A stretch of 8,655 bases of DNA from an uncultured Rhodospirillaceae bacterium (GTDB lineage Bacteria; Pseudomonadota; Alphaproteobacteria; Rhodospirillales; Casp-alpha2): NCBI GenBank assembly GCA_913048145.1, contig CAJWVP010000109.1, positions 1 to 8,655 of the forward strand, in the 5' to 3' direction. Below are positions 1-6,163 of this stretch, in pieces; the stretch's first letter is position 1, and each line of letters begins with the position of its first letter. Under the pieces are notes generated by a model. It ran no database searches and was not told where the DNA came from. It was given only the letters and a program-made list of their open reading frames with translations. The translations under genes were made by a program, and so were the position numbers.

Positions 1-664
1 CAGTGCGGCGGCGCATTCGCGATTTGCGGCCAAGCAACCTTTGCAACACCACGCGCTGGCCTTCCAGCTTGGTCATTTCTTGGTCGAATTCCCGGCGTCG
101 ACCTTCCGCTTCGCGGCGCGCCGCCACTAGCGCATCAAGATCATCGCGCAGGTCCTTCGCCTGCTCTTCAAGGCGCGGCAACGTGGCCCGCAGCAAGATT
201 GCGCTGCGGACCATGTCGGCTGGCGGTACGGGTTGCGCGACCAAGGATTCCGGTGGATTTCGGGCCATTCGCTGCAGGGCCGACAAGACCACGCCCAATT
301 GGCGGCGCCGGCGTTTGAAAGTTTCGCGAATGCGCACCTGGTTGGCGTTCAGGGTTTCAATTCGATCGGTAATTTCCGCTAAGCGGGTTTCCTGATGCTG
401 GATGACGCGGGCGGCGGCGACGAGGCCGTCTCGAATGCGGACAATGTCTTGCTCTAGTCCCGCGGCCTTGTCCTGGAGCGTCTTGGCCTTCTCGCGGGCT
501 TTCTGAAGCGCCTTCTGGGTCTGCTGGAGCTTATCCGTGGTGACGTTTGACGGCGCCGCTCCCGGTGTTTGCGCCAGGCAGGGCGACGCCATTAGCGCGA
601 TCGACAAGCCCAACGCAAGAGTCAGCGGGGCGCGGTATAGAACAGAACACGCCCCGATCCCCAT
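1..664 (-). CDS. envC: EnvC-like murein hydrolase activator (M23 family), N-terminal part, cut by window edge
   Basis: I translated the minus strand from the ATG at 664; the frame stays open for 221 codons to the window edge. Residues 1-31 look like a signal peptide: a hydrophobic stretch LTLALGLSIALMA, then a likely cleavage after CLA before QTPG. The rest is highly charged, heptad-like sequence rich in Q, E, K and R, suggesting two coiled-coil stretches (about 42-115 and 155-215). They are separated by a segment containing NPPESLVAQP and PPADMVRSAILLRA, which I recognise from alphaproteobacterial EnvC/M23 proteins. In that family the coiled coil recruits and activates periplasmic amidases during septum splitting, and a C-terminal LytM domain follows; here that domain would lie beyond the window. 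The start is 1 nt after the gpmI stop, with GAGG upstream inside gpmI, so the two are probably co-translated. Coordinate 1 is the window edge, not a gene end. Family is fairly sure; the symbol is by analogy. Confidence 0.78.
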   Translation of the reverse strand, partial: MGIGACSVLYRAPLTLALGLSIALMASPCLAQTPGAAPSNVTTDKLQQTQKALQKAREKAKTLQDKAAGLEQDIVRIRDGLVAAARVIQHQETRLAEITDRIETLNANQVRIRETFKRRRRQLGVVLSALQRMARNPPESLVAQPVPPADMVRSAILLRATLPRLEEQAKDLRDDLDALVAARREAEGRRREFDQEMTKLEGQRVVLQRLLGRKSRMRRRT

Positions 665-665
665 C

Positions 666-2258
666 CTAATGAGCTGCCTCGCTGCGCGGCCCTTCCATAG
701 CGCCATCCGATGGTATCAAGGATGTCCCCGTCATTTCTTCGGGTTGCGCAAGATTAAGGAGTTCAAGAATCGTTGGCGCCACGTCGCTTAAGCGCCCATC
801 CGTGAGGGTCGTCACCCTACTCGGGCCGTTCAACATGACAATGGGGACGTCGTTCAAAGTGTGTTGGGTATGAGGGGCTCCCGTCACAGCATCAATCATC
901 TCCTCACAATTTCCGTGGTCCGCGGTGACTAACATGATGCCACCAGCCGTCGCAATGGCTTCCTCAAGGCGGCCAAGGCTTTGATCAACCGTTTCGGCAG
1001 CAATTTTCGCGGCATCCAATACACCCGTATGGCCAACCATATCTCCGTTGGCGTAGTTCACCACAATGAGGTCATAGATCCCCGTCGAAATGGCCGAGAC
1101 CAGGTTATCGGTCACCTCCGGCGCCGACATCTCCGGTTGCAAGTCATAGGTGGCGACTTTCGGGGATGGAACGAGGATGCGGTCTTCGCCGCTGAATTCA
1201 TCCTCTCGCCCGCCATTCAGGAAAAACGTGACATGGGCATACTTCTCCGTCTCGGCAATGCGAAGCTGTTTGAGGCCCGCTTCGGCCACCACCTCACCCA
1301 AAATGCCCCCCAAAGCCAGCGGGGCAAACAAGACGTCGAAGAACGCATTCAGGTCCTTGGAATATTCAACCATGCCGGTGCGCACGGCAAAGGATCGCAC
1401 CTCATCGCGCGCAAAGCCGTCGAATTCCGGATCAGCCAGAGCGGCTAGAATCTCCCGGGCTCGATCGGCACGGAAATTCGCCATCAGCAATCCGTCGCCA
1501 TCAGCCATACCGACATAATCACCGATCACCGTCGGTAGCATGAATTCGTCGCCCAGGTTCCCGGCATAACTCGCACCAATGGCAGACAGCGGATCGACGG
1601 CTTTCGCGCCATCGGCGCCGACCATGACGTTGTAGGCTTGGCTGACGCGGTCCCATCGGTTGTCCCGGTCCATGGCGTAATAACGGCCCGATACGGTCGC
1701 CACACGGACATCCTTAAGCGTGGCAATATCGGAAAGAAAGCTGGACATAAAACCGTGTCCGGCCTTTGGCGGCGTATCGCGACCATCCAGGAAGGCATGA
1801 ATGCGTACGGGAACGCCCGACGCAGATATGGTCGCGGCCAGGGCGGCCATGTGATCTTGATGGCAATGCACGCCGCCGGGCGACAACAAACCAAGGAGAT
1901 GGCAGGTCCCACCGGTCTCACGCAACGTATCTATGTGGCACGCCAGTGTGGGATGCGCGGCTAAGCTACCATCGGCCACGGCCGCGTTAATCCGCGGGAG
2001 GTCCTGCATGACAATGCGCCCGGCGCCCAAATTCATGTGTCCCACCTCAGAGTTCCCCATCTGGCCCTCGGGAAGGCCCACATGCAGGGCGCAGGACTTC
2101 AGATGAGCCATGGGCGCTTCGCGAACGTAGCGATCCCAATTAGGCGTGACAGCCAATGCAATAGCGTTGTTGGCAGCAACGTCCCGCGCACCCCATCCAT
2201 CGAGGATACACAACATCACGGGTCTTGGAACGGTGCGAGGAACGTACGAATCAGCCAT
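666..2258 (-). CDS. gpmI: 2,3-bisphosphoglycerate-independent phosphoglycerate mutase
   Basis: Encodes a 530-residue cytoplasmic enzyme that interconverts 3- and 2-phosphoglycerate in glycolysis and gluconeogenesis, using two metal ions (usually Mn) and a phosphoserine intermediate. It belongs to the alkaline phosphatase superfamily. Visible landmarks are ILDGWG with metal ligand D20, GNSEVGH with catalytic S70, the substrate loop HAFLDGRDTPP (154-164), NFRADRAR (261-268), and the C-terminal metal ligands D406 and H410 in NGDMVGHTG, D447/H448 in TADHGN, and H466 in PHTQHT. All expected ligands are present and the length is normal. The frame could extend upstream to an ATG at 2306, but those 16 residues are encoded across a run of nine T and lack family similarity, so I prefer MADSYVPR at 2258. 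No good Shine-Dalgarno lies before that start. It is followed after 1 nt by the envC-like gene, an order common in Alphaproteobacteria. Confidence 0.97.
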   Translation of the reverse strand: MADSYVPRTVPRPVMLCILDGWGARDVAANNAIALAVTPNWDRYVREAPMAHLKSCALHVGLPEGQMGNSEVGHMNLGAGRIVMQDLPRINAAVADGSLAAHPTLACHIDTLRETGGTCHLLGLLSPGGVHCHQDHMAALAATISASGVPVRIHAFLDGRDTPPKAGHGFMSSFLSDIATLKDVRVATVSGRYYAMDRDNRWDRVSQAYNVMVGADGAKAVDPLSAIGASYAGNLGDEFMLPTVIGDYVGMADGDGLLMANFRADRAREILAALADPEFDGFARDEVRSFAVRTGMVEYSKDLNAFFDVLFAPLALGGILGEVVAEAGLKQLRIAETEKYAHVTFFLNGGREDEFSGEDRILVPSPKVATYDLQPEMSAPEVTDNLVSAISTGIYDLIVVNYANGDMVGHTGVLDAAKIAAETVDQSLGRLEEAIATAGGIMLVTADHGNCEEMIDAVTGAPHTQHTLNDVPIVMLNGPSRVTTLTDGRLSDVAPTILELLNLAQPEEMTGTSLIPSDGAMEGPRSEAAH

Positions 2259-2270
2259 TCGCTTAGTATA
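2259..2270 (-). promoter_or_regulatory. Possible -10 element of gpmI, compatible with a leaderless transcript
   Basis: On the minus strand TATACT (2265-2270, five of six to TATAAT) is followed by AAGCGA and then directly by the chosen gpmI ATG. This places the expected transcription start at or next to the A of the ATG. No convincing -35 is present at 16-18 bp, where there is only a T-rich tract, and no Shine-Dalgarno is visible. A leaderless transcript would explain both the missing ribosome site and the position. Weak evidence from sequence only. Confidence 0.3.
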
Positions 2271-2283
2271 GGCGAAATCAGCT

Positions 2284-2329
2284 AAAAAAAAACAGGCGAA
2301 CCTCACTCAGAATGCCGCGTCCAACGCCT
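2284..2329 (-). terminator. Weak candidate terminator after phnE2 (end of the importer operon)
   Basis: Read on the minus strand, AGGCG overlapping the phnE2 stop codon and CGCCT at 2294-2298 could pair. They are followed by G and nine T residues (2284-2292). The stem is only 5 bp with a loop of about 26 nt, and a small competing GCGT-TGG-ACGC hairpin lies within it. The uninterrupted T tract just after the last gene of the operon is the main support. Confidence 0.35.
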
Positions 2330-3143
2330 AGATAATGGCGTGGCGAACCTTCGCCGAGACCCATTCGCTGAAGATGACGGTCACTATGATAACTAACAGG
2401 ATCACGCTCACTTGTGTCCAAGCCAAATTGGCAATAGATGAACTCAGGTGCAAACCAATTCCACCGGCCCCAACAAGGCCTAGGATCGTCGATTCGCGAA
2501 TATTGATATCCCAGCGAAAAACGGAGATGCCTGCAAATGCCGGCAACACCTGAGGGATAATTCCGTAGGCAAGAACTTGCGGACCTCGGGCACCCGTGGC
2601 AGTCACGGCCTCGACTTGGTTTTCGTCGATTTCTTCGATCGCCTCGTAAAGGAGCTTCGCGCAAAAACCGATAGAGCGCAGCCCTATCGCGATGATACCA
2701 GCAAACACGCCAGGCCCAACGATAGCGACCAAGATAAGCGCCCAGATCAGAGAGTTGATGGACCGCGACGAAACAATTATAAACAGCGCAACGGGTCGGA
2801 CAAAGGTCACGCTAGGTGTTGTATTACGCGCCGCGCAAAACGCCGTGGGCACCGCTAGAACGAGTGCCATTAGTGTTCCCAAAGTGGCAATATTGATGGT
2901 GTCCCATATGGCCCGCCAGAGCGCATTGATATAGCCCCATTTCGGTGGCACCATTCGCGACGCCATGTCGCCAGCCTGCCGTGGCGCATCCCAGACGAAA
3001 TCCCAAAATGTCTCCTCCGACATCAGTTGCCAGCACCATACGAACACCATCATGCCAACAAAATATCCAGCCCATACCGTCAGCTGCGTGCGGCGGTCGC
3101 GACGCTGCCAGCTTTTCAATTCGTCTTTTTCTTGAACCGGCAT
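2328..3143 (-). CDS. phnE: Phosphonate-type ABC transporter permease PhnE, second copy
   Basis: A 271-residue inner-membrane permease of the PhnE family, likely pairing with the permease encoded just upstream to form a heterodimeric channel for PhnC and PhnD. Hydrophobic segments lie near residues 23-40, 82-105, 115-155 and 243-260. The cytoplasmic EAA-type coupling loop reads EAVTATGARGPQV (178-190), followed by IIPQVLPAFAG and the family hallmark RWDINIREST...LVGAGGIG (210-230). The ATG at 3143 is one nt after the phnE1 stop and is preceded by an AGCAGG-like ribosome site, so I take it over the upstream in-frame ATG at 3257, which would add 38 residues lying inside phnE1. Translational coupling to phnE1 is likely. 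It is the last gene of the operon. Substrate cannot be read from the permease; the phosphonate label is family homology only. Confidence 0.93.
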   Translation of the reverse strand: MPVQEKDELKSWQRRDRRTQLTVWAGYFVGMMVFVWCWQLMSEETFWDFVWDAPRQAGDMASRMVPPKWGYINALWRAIWDTINIATLGTLMALVLAVPTAFCAARNTTPSVTFVRPVALFIIVSSRSINSLIWALILVAIVGPGVFAGIIAIGLRSIGFCAKLLYEAIEEIDENQVEAVTATGARGPQVLAYGIIPQVLPAFAGISVFRWDINIRESTILGLVGAGGIGLHLSSSIANLAWTQVSVILLVIIVTVIFSEWVSAKVRHAII

Positions 3144-3144
3144 C

Positions 3145-3963
3145 TTACTGAACCTGCTTCCGGACATATCCGGACGTGTATTCCACGACCATGACAATTC
3201 CAATAATAAGCAAAAGGACGGCCGCCGCTGTTTCATAATCATATTGATCGAAGGCATTGTTCAAGACGACGCCGATCCCTCCGGCGCCAACGATACCAAC
3301 CACCGCACTTTCCCGAAAATTGATGTCCAACCGATAAAGCCCGAGACCAATCATTCGCGGCATGACTTGGGGCTGGACCGCATAGTTGATCCACTGAAAC
3401 CAGCTTCCGCCGGTGGCCTTCACGGCTTCCGCCTGAACCGGGTCCATGTCTTCGATGTCTTCGGCCAGAAGTTTCCCATAGAACCCCACAGTCGCGATCA
3501 CAAGTGTAATGAAACCAGCAAATGGGCCGAAGCCAAATAGTTTGACCATAAAAATCGCGATGATCACTTCCTGGAAACTTCGGGTGATCGCCAGAATCCC
3601 GCGGCAAGCATAGTAGATCGGTGCCGGCGCTAGGTTCTTGGCCGCCCCAAGACCAATTGGGATTGACAGGGCCACTCCGACGACCGTCGAGGTAACAGTC
3701 ATCCAGATGCTTTCGTAAAGACCGCTCAGGATCTCATCCAGATTGGTGATGAAATTGGGCGGGAAAAAGCCACCAATGAACTTCGCGCCACGCGGAACGC
3801 CCTCAAGGACGCGGCCCCAGTTTACTTCTGTCGTGCCGAGCGCGATAGCAAGATAGATACCTGCGCCAACCCACAAACACCAGCGTACCAACGCGTTCGA
3901 AATCAGCGGCGGTTTTTTCCATCGGCGGGGGGCTGAAGGTCCTATGGACGTTGCGGCGGTCAC
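3145..3963 (-). CDS. phnE: Phosphonate-type ABC transporter permease PhnE, first copy
   Basis: A 272-residue inner-membrane permease of the PhnE family, paralogous to the next gene. A basic cytoplasmic N-terminus (RRWKKPP) precedes hydrophobic segments near 24-43, 85-107, 124-163 and 245-262. The coupling loop EAVKATGGSWFQW (179-191), QPQVMPR, and RLDINFRESAVVGIVGAGGIG (within 211-231) are diagnostic of the family. The start is a GTG at 3963, 10 nt after the phnC stop. A GAGG ribosome site overlaps that stop codon and sits 8 nt before the GTG, and no in-frame ATG offers a better start. This arrangement suggests translational coupling with phnC. Together with phnE2 it should form the two membrane halves, as in other systems with tandem phnE genes where E. 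coli has only one. Function as an importer permease is clear; the transported compound is not. Confidence 0.93.
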   Translation of the reverse strand: MTAATSIGPSAPRRWKKPPLISNALVRWCLWVGAGIYLAIALGTTEVNWGRVLEGVPRGAKFIGGFFPPNFITNLDEILSGLYESIWMTVTSTVVGVALSIPIGLGAAKNLAPAPIYYACRGILAITRSFQEVIIAIFMVKLFGFGPFAGFITLVIATVGFYGKLLAEDIEDMDPVQAEAVKATGGSWFQWINYAVQPQVMPRMIGLGLYRLDINFRESAVVGIVGAGGIGVVLNNAFDQYDYETAAAVLLLIIGIVMVVEYTSGYVRKQVQ

Positions 3964-3973
3964 AACCCAAGCC

Positions 3974-4840
3974 TCACGTCATACCGGCCATGCGATCGCG
4001 ACCAAGGTCGGGCGCTTGCTGATCGCCACCAGCGGCCTCCGGTTCTTCATCGATCACCTCATCGCCATCCTCTTCCTCGACTGCCTCAATGGTCGATTCC
4101 CAATCTTCCTCACCGTAGATCTGGGTCAAGACATCGGGCGTCAGGCCACCTGGTGGACCGTCATAGACAATCTCGCCAAGTTGCAGACCGACAATCCGCT
4201 GCGCGAACATCTGGGCTAGAAGGACATCGTGGATGTTGATAATCGCCGACAGCTTTCGCTCCTCGCAGAGTTCACAAATCAGGCGCATGATCTGGCGCGA
4301 CGTTTTCGGATCCAGGGACGCCGTCGGCTCATCCACCAGCAACAACTCCGGATCTTGAATCAAGGCGCGGCAAATACCGACCCGCTGGCGTTGACCACCG
4401 GACAGCTCGTCGGCACGTTTATCGACCATATGATCCAAGCCAACACGCTCGAGAAGCCGGAAAGCCTCATCGATATCGGTCTGATGAAATTTGCGAAAAT
4501 AACTGCGCCAAAATCCCGTATACCCGAGCCGGCCCGAAAGCACATTCTCCATAACGGTCAGGCGTTCAACAAGGGCATATTCCTGGAAAATCATTCCCAT
4601 ACGCTGGCGAGCCATGCGAAGCTCTCCCTGCCCCAATTTTGTCAATTCTTGGCCGTTGAGGCGGACCGAGCCTTTGGTTGGCTCGACCAATCGGTTGACG
4701 CAACGAATAAGCGTCGACTTCCCTGCGCCGGATGGTCCGATTAGCGCCATGACCTGGCCGTCGGGCACATCCAAATCGATGCCTTTCAGCGCCCGATCGC
4801 CGGTTTTGTATTGTTTGACCAGCCCCTCAAGACACAGCAT
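3974..4840 (-). CDS. phnC: Phosphonate-type ABC transporter ATP-binding protein PhnC
   Basis: A 288-residue ATPase that would power the importer at the cytoplasmic face. All nucleotide-binding motifs are intact: Walker A GPSGAGKST (35-43), Q-loop Q86 in FQEY, signature LSGGQ (146-150), Walker B LLLVDE (166-171), D-loop SLDP (175-178) and H-loop H204 in NIHD. The HDV sequence after the H-loop and the LVERLTVMENVLSGRLG region (from 90) are typical of PhnC rather than amino-acid transporters. The start ATG at 4840 has a GGGGA ribosome site 6 nt upstream. Unusual is a C-terminal tail after about residue 243 in which 15 of 25 residues (244-268) are acidic, followed by a G/Q/P-rich end; PhnC proteins normally stop near the fold boundary. 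The gene lies 97 nt after phnD, with a hairpin between them, and 10 nt before phnE1. Confidence 0.95.
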   Translation of the reverse strand: MLCLEGLVKQYKTGDRALKGIDLDVPDGQVMALIGPSGAGKSTLIRCVNRLVEPTKGSVRLNGQELTKLGQGELRMARQRMGMIFQEYALVERLTVMENVLSGRLGYTGFWRSYFRKFHQTDIDEAFRLLERVGLDHMVDKRADELSGGQRQRVGICRALIQDPELLLVDEPTASLDPKTSRQIMRLICELCEERKLSAIINIHDVLLAQMFAQRIVGLQLGEIVYDGPPGGLTPDVLTQIYGEEDWESTIEAVEEEDGDEVIDEEPEAAGGDQQAPDLGRDRMAGMT

Positions 4841-4880
4841 ACAATCCCCGCGACGAAATTATTATGGTTTCAACACATCA

Positions 4881-4914
4881 AAAACAACTCAGGACCGGAA
4901 TGTCCGGCCCTGAG
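4881..4914 (-). terminator. Intra-operon hairpin with T-rich tail between phnD and phnC
   Basis: Positions 4888-4914 form a near-perfect hairpin: CTCAGG pairs with CCTGAG, a single A/C mismatch, then CCGGA pairs with TCCGG around a 3-nt loop. On the minus strand it is followed by TTGTTTTTGATG. The other strand has no T tract, so it works in the phnD-to-phnC direction. It lies 24 nt after the phnD stop. Such partial terminators or mRNA-stabilising stems after binding-protein genes commonly give more binding protein than membrane subunits; that role is inferred here. Confidence 0.75.
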
Positions 4915-4937
4915 CTGAAATACGGTTAACCTGCCCG

Positions 4938-5924
4938 TTATTTGCAAGTGTACGACACACCATTGGCCGTATCGATCTTACGTATAACGGCCCAGTCGGA
5001 TTTGTGGTGAATACCGACGAAACGGCCTTCCTTCTTGAACTCCTTCTGCAGATCGGAGCCTTCCCAAGGGAAGGTGAAAAAGGCTTGTTTCACCTTGGCC
5101 GCGACTTCCGGATGAAGGTTATGGGCGTGGCCGTATCCGGTCGTTGGAAAGGTCTGAGACTTGTAGATAGTTCGGATCTTCGCTGGGTCGACTTTCTTTC
5201 GGTCGATCATTCGCTTGAGAACCGAGTTAGCCACCGGCGCGACAACGTAATCGTTGTTGGCGATCCCCATGATCGAATTGTCATGCTTGCCCGAGAAGTT
5301 GGTCTTGAAGTCCTTGTCCTTCACCAAACCAAATTCGGATTTCAGCAACGCTGACGGAGCCTTGTTACCCGAGTTCGATGTTGGCGACGTGAACGTTAGC
5401 GTTTTTCCTTTGATATCATTGGGCGACTTAATCGCGCTGTTGGCCGGCACGATAATTTCCATCTCGTAACCGAAGGAGCCGTCCTTGGACGCCATCATGG
5501 CAAAGGGGACCAAGCCTGCGCAACTCACGGCAACAGGGTTGCCTCCCGTGTTCACGCCGGCCACGTGGAGGCGGCCAGACCGCATGGCTTCGTATTGCGC
5601 AGCATAGGACTGCACCGGGAAGAATTTTACTTTCTTACCGGTAACCTTCGACATGTGGTCGGTAAAACCTTTCCAGACCTTAGCATAGACCGCAGGGTCT
5701 TCCACTGGGGTGTACGAGAAAATGATGGTGCTTGGGTTGGTCCAATTTTTGGGGTCAAGCGGGAGGTCAGCAACCTGATCACGGTTGCGGTCGCAATAAC
5801 GTTTGTCCAGTGTGCCACGATAGCAATCTTCCGCCGATACCGCAGATGCCAAGCCAAAGGCAAACAACGACGCACCGGCCACGACTGCTGTCCCAATATG
5901 TCGAGATAAGGTGTTGAACTTCAT
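4938..5924 (-). CDS. phnD: PhnD-family periplasmic phosphonate/phosphate-ester binding protein
   Basis: A 328-residue secreted solute-binding protein, the substrate-capturing part of the importer. Residues 1-31 are a signal peptide with a likely cut after AVSA, leaving EDCYRG at the mature N-terminus. Family landmarks include SYTPVED (70-76), SYAAQYEAMRSGRLHVAG (106-123), the phospho-group loop SPTSNSG (180-186), GKHDNSIMGIAN (212-223) and a C-terminal TCK. Four cysteines (34, 44, 135, 327) could form disulphides in the periplasm; the first two flank a YRGTLDKRY stretch before the core fold that E. coli PhnD lacks. Compared from memory with E. coli PhnD, the VDVA motif supplying an amine-contacting Asp is replaced by YVVA (226-229). 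A GGAGAGAG ribosome site precedes the ATG. It is transcribed divergently from glpR. Family is certain; true ligand unknown, possibly a glycerol phosphate compound given its neighbours. Confidence 0.93.
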   Translation of the reverse strand: MKFNTLSRHIGTAVVAGASLFAFGLASAVSAEDCYRGTLDKRYCDRNRDQVADLPLDPKNWTNPSTIIFSYTPVEDPAVYAKVWKGFTDHMSKVTGKKVKFFPVQSYAAQYEAMRSGRLHVAGVNTGGNPVAVSCAGLVPFAMMASKDGSFGYEMEIIVPANSAIKSPNDIKGKTLTFTSPTSNSGNKAPSALLKSEFGLVKDKDFKTNFSGKHDNSIMGIANNDYVVAPVANSVLKRMIDRKKVDPAKIRTIYKSQTFPTTGYGHAHNLHPEVAAKVKQAFFTFPWEGSDLQKEFKKEGRFVGIHHKSDWAVIRKIDTANGVSYTCK

Positions 5925-6016
5925 CAGATCTCTCTCCGTAATAAAATTTGTATCCCATCCTCAATACCTAACGGGCAACCGCCACCGGACCGCTGCCCAT
6001 CAGTCATCGGGATCCT

Positions 6017-6046
6017 ATGGTACCTTATTTAATAACGAGTTGTGAA
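6017..6046 (-). promoter_or_regulatory. phnD: Candidate phnD promoter
   Basis: On the minus strand TTCACA (6041-6046, five of six to TTGACA) and TACCAT (6017-6022, four of six to TATAAT) are separated by 18 bp. The predicted start near 6010 gives a leader of about 85 nt. A TTGACT at 6055-6060 is an alternative -35 but lacks a good -10 at 17 bp. Confidence 0.4.
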
Positions 6047-6049
6047 CGA
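6034..6049. promoter_or_regulatory. Direct repeat TCGTT overlapping the phnD promoter, possible regulator site
   Basis: AACGA occurs at 6034-6038 and 6045-6049 (TCGTT on the minus strand), start to start 11 bp, one helical turn. The pair overlaps the -35 and spacer of the candidate phnD promoter. The TTCGTT core resembles the half-site of E. coli GlpR operators. Short repeats, so chance is possible. Confidence 0.3.
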
Positions 6050-6076
6050 AGTAGAGTCAAGGCAAATTGATCAAAT

Positions 6077-6094
6077 ATGAAAATCTGATGACAC
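6077..6094 (-). promoter_or_regulatory. Pho-box-like direct repeat upstream of phnD
   Basis: The minus strand reads GTGTCATCAGATTTTCAT: GTGTCAT matches CTGTCAT in six of seven positions, and TTTTCAT in five of seven, with the canonical 4-nt spacer. It points toward phnD and lies 30 bp upstream of the candidate -35. This would fit PhoB control under phosphate limitation. The distance to the -10 is longer than usual for PhoB sites, which normally replace the -35. Confidence 0.4.
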
Positions 6095-6100
6095 GATCCC

Positions 6101-6129
6101 TTAACTTAGCGCACTTTTGAAATTATGAT
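6101..6129 (+). promoter_or_regulatory. glpR: Candidate glpR promoter
   Basis: TTAACT (6101-6106, four of six to TTGACA) and TATGAT (6124-6129, five of six to TATAAT) are spaced by 17 bp, giving a predicted start near 6136 and a leader of about 28 nt. The only good sigma70-like pair facing glpR in the intergenic region. Confidence 0.55.
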
Positions 6130-6152
6130 ACGAATGCAGTAAAGTTATTCGT
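6130..6152. promoter_or_regulatory. Inverted repeat ACGAAT-N11-ATTCGT at the glpR transcription start, possible autoregulatory operator
   Basis: ACGAAT (6130-6135) and ATTCGT (6147-6152) are a perfect 6-bp inverted repeat with an 11-nt spacer. It begins immediately after the -10 and covers the predicted start site, so a bound repressor would block glpR. The half-site core TTCG agrees with known GlpR operators of the TGTTCG type, although the spacer is longer than in E. coli. Confidence 0.4.
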
Positions 6153-6163
6153 GGAAGTCCGAT

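Noticed and set aside
3..395. Open plus-strand frame of 130 codons opposite the envC-like gene
   Set aside because: Arginine/serine-rich low-complexity product typical of an antisense shadow in GC-rich coding DNA; the minus strand carries the recognisable protein.
981..1448. Open plus-strand frame of 155 codons inside gpmI
   Set aside because: Lies wholly antisense to a well-conserved enzyme, with no recognisable domain.
2258..2306. Longer gpmI start at the ATG at 2306
   Set aside because: The extra 16 residues are coded partly by a homopolymer T run and have no family counterpart; MADSYVPR starts close to the family's usual N-terminus.
3144..3257. Longer phnE2 start at the ATG at 3257
   Set aside because: It would lie inside phnE1 for 113 nt; the ATG at 3143, 1 nt after the phnE1 stop with a ribosome site, fits the family length.
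4229..4744. Open plus-strand frame of 171 codons opposite phnC
   Set aside because: Antisense to intact ATPase motifs; no family likeness or good ribosome site.
5973..5998. Inverted repeat GGGCA/TGCCC in the phnD leader, possible RNA switch
   Set aside because: Only five pairs with a 16-nt GC-rich loop, no extended stem and no known riboswitch pattern; probably chance.
6012..6025. Adjacent restriction-site palindromes GGATCC-type and GGTACC near the phnD promoter
   Set aside because: Two 6-bp palindromes in a small region have no clear meaning; no vector or cloning junction is otherwise visible.
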